From an uncultured Prevotellaceae bacterium (GTDB lineage Bacteria > Bacteroidota > Bacteroidia > Bacteroidales > Bacteroidaceae): 64,000 nt of DNA. How positions within the stretch are numbered: the stretch's first letter is position 1; each line of letters opens with the position of its first letter. The stretch lies in assembly GCA_902800495.1 (NCBI GenBank), contig CADCET010000006.1, positions 1 through 64,000 on the forward strand, in the 5' to 3' direction. Made by a program: the position numbers and the translations under genes. Positions 58,294 to 64,000 of this stretch are shown here, piece by piece. The notes below the pieces were generated by a model that was given only the letters and a program-made list of their open reading frames with translations, had not been told where the DNA came from and did no database searches.

Positions 58294-59645
58294 AAATCGT
58301 CATTGCCGGGGCGGGAGCCGTAGGCACCCACCTGTCGAAACTGCTGTCGCGCGAACGTCAGAACTGCGTACTGATAGACGACGACGAGAACCGCCTCGAA
58401 GGATTGAGGGAGTATGACGTCATGACCCTCAACGCCTCGCCTACCAGCATCAGCGCCCTGAAGGAGGCTGGCGCCGGCAGTGCCGACCTCTTCGTGGGTG
58501 TCACCACCGAGGAGAGCACCAACATCACTGCCTGCATCATCGCCCACACCTTGGGTGCCAAGAAGACGGTGGCACGCATCGACAACTACGAATACCTGTC
58601 GGCTCAGAACCAGCAGTTCTTCAAGCAGTTGGGCATCAGCTCGATGGTCTATCCCGAGGTTCTGGCAGCCCATGACATCATCAACGGCCTGAAACTCTCG
58701 TGGGTGCGCCAGCGGTGGGACGTCCACGACGGGGCACTGGTGCTCCTCGGCATCAAGCTGCGCGAGGGCTGCGAGATTCTGAACCAACCGCTGAAAAACC
58801 TCTGCGGTCCCAACGACCCCTATCACGTTGTAGCCATCAAGCGGCAGGACGAGACCATCATCCCCAGCGGTCTGGACACCCTGAAGCTGAACGACCTGAC
58901 GTACTTCATGACCACAAAGGAGTACATACCCTATATCCGCAAGATTGTAGGCAAGGAACACTATACCGACGTCAAGAACGTCATCATCATGGGCGGTGGC
59001 AAGACGGCTGTCCGTGCTGCACTTACCACGCCCGACTATATGAACGTGAAGATCATCGAGAAGGACGCCATGCGCTGCGACAAGCTGAACCAGCTGCTCA
59101 CCAACGACGACACGATGGTCATCCACGGCGACGGCCGCGACCTGGGACTGCTCGAAGAGGAGGGCATCAAGACCACACAGGCATTCGTGGCTCTGACGGG
59201 CAACGCCGAGACCAACATTCTGGCCTGTCTAACGGCTAAGAAGTTAGGTGTACGCAAGACGGTGGCCATGGTGGAGAACCTCGACTACGTATCGATGGCC
59301 GAGAGTCTCGACATCGGCACCATCATCAACAAGAAGACCGTCGCCGCCAGCCATATCTACCAGATGATGCTCGACGCCGACGTCAGCAACCTGCGCTCGC
59401 TGATGCTCGTCGACAGCGAGGTGGCCGAGTTCGTGGCTGCCGAGGGGTCGCGGGTGACGCGAAATGCCGTCAAGGACTTAGGACTGCCCTTCGGCGTCAC
59501 CATAGGCGGTCTGGTGCGCAACGGCGTGGGTATGCTCGTCAACGGAAACTCACAGATACTACCCGGCGACTCCGTCATGGTATTCTGTCACGAACAGAAG
59601 CTGAACAACATCGAGAAGTTCTTCAAGAAAGGCCTGCTATGGTAA
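58290..59645 (+). CDS. trkA: Trk potassium uptake regulator TrkA
   Basis: 451 aa, cytoplasmic NAD-binding subunit controlling TrkH. Two RCK modules: the first starts [20 protein letters not shown] with an acidic [10 protein letters not shown], the second near residue 230 has [16 protein letters not shown]. It overlaps dxs upstream (4 bp) and trkH downstream (ATGGTAA, 7 bp). The full duplicated length is as expected. Confidence 0.95.
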   Translation: MKIVIAGAGAVGTHLSKLLSRERQNCVLIDDDENRLEGLREYDVMTLNASPTSISALKEAGAGSADLFVGVTTEESTNITACIIAHTLGAKKTVARIDNYEYLSAQNQQFFKQLGISSMVYPEVLAAHDIINGLKLSWVRQRWDVHDGALVLLGIKLREGCEILNQPLKNLCGPNDPYHVVAIKRQDETIIPSGLDTLKLNDLTYFMTTKEYIPYIRKIVGKEHYTDVKNVIIMGGGKTAVRAALTTPDYMNVKIIEKDAMRCDKLNQLLTNDDTMVIHGDGRDLGLLEEEGIKTTQAFVALTGNAETNILACLTAKKLGVRKTVAMVENLDYVSMAESLDIGTIINKKTVAASHIYQMMLDADVSNLRSLMLVDSEVAEFVAAEGSRVTRNAVKDLGLPFGVTIGGLVRNGVGMLVNGNSQILPGDSVMVFCHEQKLNNIEKFFKKGLLW

Positions 59646-61099
59646 ACTTCCGCATCATCTACAAGATTATCGGCTCGCTGCTCTTCCTGGAAGCGTTCTT
59701 CATGGGGTGGTGCCTGGTCATCGGACTCGTCCATCATGAGGACGACGTGCTGGCCTTCCTCGTGTCGATGCTGCTGACCTTTGGTTGCGGATTCCTGTCA
59801 CTCTACTTCGGCCGCGATGCCGAGAACGCCCTCAGCCGCCGCGATGCCTACGTGGTCGTCACAGCCGCCTGGGTCATCTTCTCGTTCTTCGGCATGTTTC
59901 CCTTCCTCATCCACGGCAGCATCCTGAACTTCACCGACGCCTACTTCGAGACGATGTCGGGGTTCACGACTACCGGCGCCAGCATCATCGACGACGTGGA
60001 ACGGCTGCCACACGCCATCCTCTTCTGGCGCTCGCTGATGCAGTGGATAGGCGGACTGGGTATCGTCTTCTTCACCATCGCCATCCTGCCGTCGCTCGTC
60101 GGCGGTAGCGTCAAGGTGTTTGCTGCCGAGGCCACAGGGCCTATCAAGGCGAAGATGCACCCGCGACTCACCACTACCGCCAAGTGGATATGGACTATCT
60201 ATCTGCTGCTCACCATTGCCTGTGGGTTCTCCTACTGGGCGTCAGGCATGAACTGGTTTGAAGCCACCAACTACTCGATGACGACGACCGCCACCGGGGG
60301 GTTCGCCATCCACAACGACAGTACCGCCCATTTCCAGTCGCCCACCATCGACTACATCAGCATTCTCTTCCAGTTTCTCTCTGGCATCAACTTCACCTTA
60401 TTATATATGAGCCTGTTCAAGTTGCGCGTCGGGGCACTGCTCAAGAGTTCTGAGTTCAGACTTTATATTGCCGTTGTAGCCGGCTCCACCTGCAGCATCA
60501 TGTATCTGTTGCTGACTCATCTGGGCTACACGCTGGAACACGCCTTCCGCTCAGCCCTCTTCCACACCGTGTCGTTCATTACCACCACCGGTGCGTTCCT
60601 CGGCGACGACCTCGGCCAATGGCCACACCTGACGTGGGTCATCCTCGGACTCGTCATGTATCTCGGCGCCTGCGCCGGCAGCACCAGCGGCGGCTTCAAG
60701 TGCATCCGTGGCGTCATGCTGCTACAGGTGGTACGCAATAACTTCAGGCAGATTCTGCACCCTAACGCCGTACTGCCGGTACGTATCAACGGCCAGAGTG
60801 TCGCCCCGTCAAAGCTTCTCTCTGTCTTCGCTTTCTTCGTACTGACCATCCTTATGGTACTTTTCACGGCTACGGCCATGATTTTTTCCGGCGTCGACAA
60901 CACCAATGCTGCCGTCATCGCACTGAGCTGCGTCAGCAACGTCGGACCGTCGCTCACCAACGGCGTAGGTCCCGAACTGTCATGGTCGGTGCTGCCCACG
61001 GCTACAAAGTGGCTCCTCTGTCTGCTGATGCTCATGGGCCGACTGGAAATCATGACCGTCCTCGTGCTATTCACCCGCGCTTTCTGGAAGGAGAACTAA
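59639..61099 (+). CDS. trkH: Trk potassium transporter TrkH
   Basis: 486 aa polytopic membrane protein, potassium/proton uptake. Hydrophobic helices cover the chain and the selectivity-filter-like loops MSGFTTTGASI, TTATGGFAIH, TTTGAFLGDD and CVSNVGPSLTNG give the expected four pore repeats. LPSLVGGSVKVFAAEATGP is a family signature. Translated with trkA by overlap; a small cupin gene follows after 3 bp. Confidence 0.95.
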   Translation: MVNFRIIYKIIGSLLFLEAFFMGWCLVIGLVHHEDDVLAFLVSMLLTFGCGFLSLYFGRDAENALSRRDAYVVVTAAWVIFSFFGMFPFLIHGSILNFTDAYFETMSGFTTTGASIIDDVERLPHAILFWRSLMQWIGGLGIVFFTIAILPSLVGGSVKVFAAEATGPIKAKMHPRLTTTAKWIWTIYLLLTIACGFSYWASGMNWFEATNYSMTTTATGGFAIHNDSTAHFQSPTIDYISILFQFLSGINFTLLYMSLFKLRVGALLKSSEFRLYIAVVAGSTCSIMYLLLTHLGYTLEHAFRSALFHTVSFITTTGAFLGDDLGQWPHLTWVILGLVMYLGACAGSTSGGFKCIRGVMLLQVVRNNFRQILHPNAVLPVRINGQSVAPSKLLSVFAFFVLTILMVLFTATAMIFSGVDNTNAAVIALSCVSNVGPSLTNGVGPELSWSVLPTATKWLLCLLMLMGRLEIMTVLVLFTRAFWKEN

Positions 61100-61102
61100 A
61101 CG

Positions 61103-61585
61103 ATGATTTACAAACTCAACGACCTCAGCCGACAGCAGCTGTCACTGCTCGTACACAGCCAGAAGGCTGCCTTTTTGGGGCACGATAGCTATCGCCGCTT
61201 CGGTGCCCGCTTCCCCCTGCACGTCAAGGTGACACACAGCCTCAACGCGCAGGCTTTCACGCCCGGACAGGGCGTCTTCTGCTATGTCCACCGCCCCGTC
61301 ATCGGCAGCGGTCTCGTCATTGCCGAAGTCAGCGTCCCGACAGCCGCGAACGAGCCGACGACGGCCCTCACCACGGCCGTCTACGACCTGAACGACCCGA
61401 TGACCATCGACTACAGCGGTCTCGACGCCTTCGTCATCTTCGTCGGTCTGGAAGGCTCGTGCGAACTCACCGACAACCAGGGTCACACCATCGCATTCCG
61501 CGAAGGCGAGTCGGTGCTCATACCGGCTACCACGAAAGCCATCAAGATAGAAGGAACGATAAAATTCCTGGAAACATACGTCTGA
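61103..61585 (+). CDS. Shrunken mannose-6-phosphate-isomerase-like cupin
   Basis: 160 aa, half the length of class I ManA. The C-terminal 70 residues (AVYDLNDPMTIDYSGLDAFV then GLEGSCELTDNQG and GESVLIPATTKA) match the ManA C-terminal cupin. The N-terminal part (LSLLVHSQKAAFLGHDSYRR…FGARFPLHVKV) resembles the stretch before ManA's QVHPDD motif, but the zinc-binding Gln-His and Glu ligands and the lid are absent, as if an internal section had been deleted. It is therefore unlikely to isomerise mannose-6-phosphate; a sugar-binding or regulatory role is possible. Encoded 3 bp after trkH. Confidence 0.7.
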   Translation: MIYKLNDLSRQQLSLLVHSQKAAFLGHDSYRRFGARFPLHVKVTHSLNAQAFTPGQGVFCYVHRPVIGSGLVIAEVSVPTAANEPTTALTTAVYDLNDPMTIDYSGLDAFVIFVGLEGSCELTDNQGHTIAFREGESVLIPATTKAIKIEGTIKFLETYV

Positions 61586-61634
61586 AGGTCAGTAGGGGCT
61601 GGAAGGCTTCCCCCTACATACAAGACAGCAGTTT

Positions 61635-61948
61635 GGTGACACCTCTTACACCAAGCCTGATTATCAACAGGTTAGCGAAGAGTTTACCCACACCAATGGT
61701 CACACCAATGGTAGCACCAATGGTAGCACCAACCACTCCCAAAATGTTTCACGACAAAGCTGAAAATTTCGCGGCCTCTCGCAAAAATTTCACGGCCTCA
61801 CAGAAAAATCTTACGGCCTCTCGTCAATGTTTCACGGTCGGGCACTATTGCCAGGTGTCACCTTTGGTGCGACGATTGGTGCGACTTGGCTACTTGAAAC
61901 ATCTCTTGATTTTCAGGTAGTTAAGTGCCAGGTGTAAGAGGTGTCACC
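61635..61948. repeat. Inverted-repeat element R3 with 12- and 21-bp arrays
   Basis: Perfect 18-bp inverted ends, GGTGACACCTCTTACACC (61635-61652) and its complement (61931-61948). Inside: three CACCAATGGT units at 12-bp spacing (61691, 61703, 61715), a 21-bp periodic block (CGG at 61772, 61793, 61814, 61835, with A-runs), and TTGGTGCGAC twice at 12-bp spacing (61864, 61876) in roughly inverse sense to the first array. No credible gene; the gap between the cupin and the next gene is otherwise empty. Confidence 0.85.
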
Positions 61949-62059
61949 TATGTTTGTGTACGTAGCAGAACCGCCCCTGCTGCGCACTGTTTCTTCTGTC
62001 AAAATGTGGAAAGATGAAAGATTTTATCAAACAGACGTGGGAAACTCAGAAATTTTGTT

Positions 62060-62067
62060 TATCTTTG
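62060..62067 (+). promoter_or_regulatory. -7 box for the AAA/nuclease gene
   Basis: TATCTTTG followed by CAC, 21 bp before the ATG at 62089. This decides the start: an upstream in-frame ATG at 62014 precedes the promoter. Confidence 0.75.
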
Positions 62068-62088
62068 CACGCAAAAGGAGAATCGGCT

Positions 62089-63678
62089 ATGGCAGAGAAG
62101 AGAGGATACGGCGTGGGTCTTCAGTCCTTCCCCGAAATGATAAAGCGCGAGTGCGTCTATGTAGACAAGACGGCGTATGTGTATAAGATGGCCCAGTCGA
62201 AGGGCAAGAACTTCTTCCTGAACCGTCCGCGCCGCTTCGGCAAGTCGCTCCTGGTGAGCACCCTTGAGGCTTACTTCCAGGGACGCAAGGAGCTGTTCCG
62301 CGGACTGGCCATAGAGCAGCTGGAGACGGAGTGGACGGAGTATCCCGTCATACGGCTCAACCTGTCGCTGGGCAAGTACTACGAGAAGGAACGGGTACAC
62401 GGCACCATCGACGCCATTCTGCGGCTGGCAGAGGACAAATGGGGCATGGAAGTCAAGGACGAGCATAACTACGACGCACGGCTGACCAACCTCATCAGAA
62501 CCTGTTACGAGCGGACGGGCCGCCAGGTGGTGGTGCTCATCGACGAGTACGACGCGCCGATGCTCGACAGCATCACCAACCGCGACCTGCAGGACTATAT
62601 CCGCGAGCGCATACGCAGTCTGTTCTCGCCGCTGAAGGCGATGGAGGACTACCTGCGGTTTGTGTTCCTGACGGGCATCTCGAAGTTCTCACAGCTGTCT
62701 GTCTTCAGCGAGCTGAACAACCTGAACGTGCTGACCTTCAAGCCGGAGTATGAGGGTGTCTGTGGCATCACGGCAGACGAGCTGGTGACGCAGCTGAAGC
62801 CCGACATAGAGTGGCTGGCCGAGGCCATCAGCAAGGTTAAGCCAACGACCTACGACGAGACGCTGGCCGAGCTGAAACGGATGTACGACGGCTACCATTT
62901 CTCATACCAACTGACCGACGTGTACAATCCCTGGAGCCTCATCTACGCCTTCGAGAGTGGCTGGATAGAGAACTACTGGTTCTCGACGGGCACACCCTCG
63001 TCGCTCATCAACCTGCTGCGCGTGCGCCAGCTCGTCATGCCCGAACTGGAGGGCTATGAGGCCGACCTGAAGCAGTTTGACGCGCCCACAGAGCGCATAG
63101 AGGACCCCATCCCCGTGCTCTTCCAGAGCGGCTACCTGACCATCAAGGGCTACAACCGCAAGGAGAACACCTATATCCTGGGATTCCCCAATGCTGAGGT
63201 GTACGAGGGCTTTGCCTATTCGCTCTACCAGTATTACTGCCCGGAGTATTATGGCAGCAGCAACCAGATAGCCAACGTCTTCCGGAGGCTGCGGCGTAAG
63301 GATGCCACCTTCGAGCAGTTCCTGGAGTCGGTACGACGCTGGTATGCGGGTATACCTTATTCTATTACTGACAAGAACCAGAACGAGCAGTTCTACCAGG
63401 CACTGTTCTACTCGCTCATGGCAGGCATTGGCGCCGACGTGGAGGCAGAGGGGCAGACCAGCGACGGGCGCTTTGACATAGCCCTGAAGCTTTCCGATGC
63501 CATTTACATCCTGGAGTTCAAGTTTGGCGGAAGCGCCGAGGAGGCCACAGAGCAAATTGTCAGGAAGGACTACGCCGCCCATTTTGCCCAGGACCCGCGC
63601 CCCGTGTGGGCCGTCGGGCTGAACATCAGCAAGGACCGCCGCACGATTGACAACTACATCGTGGTCAGCGTTAAGTAA
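62089..63678 (+). CDS. AAA-ATPase-like protein with PD-(D/E)XK nuclease domain
   Basis: 529 aa. N-terminal AAA-ATPase-like domain with the P-loop variant NRPRRFGKSLLVSTLEAYF near residue 45 and VVVLIDEYDAPML (Walker B, near residue 150), then a C-terminal PDDEXK_9 (DUF1703) domain with GRFDIALKLSDAIYILEFKF (Asp…Glu-x-Lys, near residues 462-481). The family is strongly expanded in Bacteroidota and has no proven role. The gene is monocistronic and flanked by repeat-rich sequence on both sides, which fits an accessory, possibly mobile gene. Confidence 0.9.
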   Translation: MAEKRGYGVGLQSFPEMIKRECVYVDKTAYVYKMAQSKGKNFFLNRPRRFGKSLLVSTLEAYFQGRKELFRGLAIEQLETEWTEYPVIRLNLSLGKYYEKERVHGTIDAILRLAEDKWGMEVKDEHNYDARLTNLIRTCYERTGRQVVVLIDEYDAPMLDSITNRDLQDYIRERIRSLFSPLKAMEDYLRFVFLTGISKFSQLSVFSELNNLNVLTFKPEYEGVCGITADELVTQLKPDIEWLAEAISKVKPTTYDETLAELKRMYDGYHFSYQLTDVYNPWSLIYAFESGWIENYWFSTGTPSSLINLLRVRQLVMPELEGYEADLKQFDAPTERIEDPIPVLFQSGYLTIKGYNRKENTYILGFPNAEVYEGFAYSLYQYYCPEYYGSSNQIANVFRRLRRKDATFEQFLESVRRWYAGIPYSITDKNQNEQFYQALFYSLMAGIGADVEAEGQTSDGRFDIALKLSDAIYILEFKFGGSAEEATEQIVRKDYAAHFAQDPRPVWAVGLNISKDRRTIDNYIVVSVK

Positions 63679-63728
63679 CTCAAGTTTCCCACCCCTAAAA
63701 CCTTTTAAGAACCACGAATTTCATAATG

Positions 63729-63975
63729 AACCACTAATTTCACTAATTTCGCTAATGAATATAACTAACAAAGATTTTAAGATTTAAAAGATTTTGAGCC
63801 GACAGACGACAAAGATTACACTCGCTCGGCTTTCTTGCTCTGGCAAGCGTCTCCTGTCGTCGCCGAGCGGCCGCTTGGTTCGACCAAGAATTTGCTACGC
63901 GCAGACTATCGGCACTTGCAGCGAAAAGTCGCGAAATTAGTTATAATTCGTTTAATTAGAGTGTAATTAGTGGTT
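63729..63975. repeat. Inverted-repeat-bounded noncoding segment
   Basis: AACCACTAATTTC… (from 63729) is mirrored by …AATTAGTGGTT (to 63975), with CTAATTTCG/CGAAATTAG as inner arms. The left side repeats ACTAATTTC-like 9-bp words. The middle contains a GC-rich stretch (CTCGCTCGGC … GCCGAGCGG) with its own pairing. No ORF; the last 320 bp of the window holds nothing else recognised. Confidence 0.5.
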
Positions 63976-64000
63976 GAAAAAGAAAAGGGGTAAAAAAGAA

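Noticed and set aside
61459-61920. Plus-strand ORF across R3 with NFTASRK-like repeated peptide
   Set aside because: The repeated peptide is simply the translation of the 21-bp array, and the frame starts inside the cupin gene.
1-64000. tRNA, rRNA, integrase or phage structural genes
   Set aside because: None were recognised on either strand.

Overview
The window reads as a Bacteroidales chromosome, most likely Prevotella/Segatella-like. The reasons are the gene families present (SprA of the type IX secretion system, fimbrillin-like lipoprotein, DUF5053, SemiSWEET, DUF853 ATPase, gcvPA/gcvPB split, Ddh), promoters of the Bacteroidota type (a TAnnTTTG -7 box about 19-20 bp after a TTTG-like -33 box), and the absence of Shine-Dalgarno dependence. 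No rRNA, tRNA, CRISPR array or intact phage was seen.

Layout. 1-3.9 kb: electron-transfer flavoprotein (etfB, cut by the window edge, and etfA), a small membrane protein and an acyl-CoA dehydrogenase in one operon. 3.9-7.2 kb: SemiSWEET, adenine deaminase, and convergent guanine deaminase. 7.2-9.8 kb: dispersed repeat element R1, then a small LLAGS peptide and a surface lipoprotein. 10-18.5 kb: DUF5053 and a redox-cysteine protein, then purN, mutY, serB, a PBP4-type carboxypeptidase, an ATPase/nuclease-like protein and nadB. 18.5-28 kb: sprA, ruvA and ddh. 28-33.3 kb: a minus-strand run of a 53-aa protein, a STAS-like protein, a DUF853 ATPase and a GH2 glycosidase. 33.4-40.4 kb: an AT-richer accessory island with a broken mobilisation gene, a five-gene operon of exported proteins, several structured noncoding segments, an AbiF/AbiD-type abortive-infection gene and repeat element R2. 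40.4-45.6 kb: a very large secreted protein with a small C-terminal-sorting-domain partner, and a regulator/membrane-protein pair. 45.9-49.1 kb: GH43-GH28 pectin-type operon. 49-55.4 kb: the glycine-cleavage and lipoate operon (lplA-gcvT-gcvH-gcvPA-gcvPB-lpdA). 55.4-61.6 kb: panE, diverging from dxs-trkA-trkH and a shrunken ManA-like cupin. 61.6-64 kb: repeat element R3, an AAA-like/PD-(D/E)XK protein and an inverted-repeat segment.

Two things stand out. First, the abortive-infection gene at 38.8 kb has a promoter, about 90 nt of two-hairpin RNA and a terminator-like hairpin packed just before its ATG, which looks like a toxin preceded by an RNA antitoxin; further structured segments lie on both sides. 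Second, the window is studded with short tandem repeats (mostly 7-bp units, also 8, 9, 12 and 21 bp) and small palindromes. They sit not only between genes but in frame inside conserved genes (etfB, acyl-CoA dehydrogenase, mutY, sprA, ruvA, DUF853, lpdA, gcvT). The same heptamers recur at unlinked sites, and three dispersed noncoding elements share a 21-bp periodic array.
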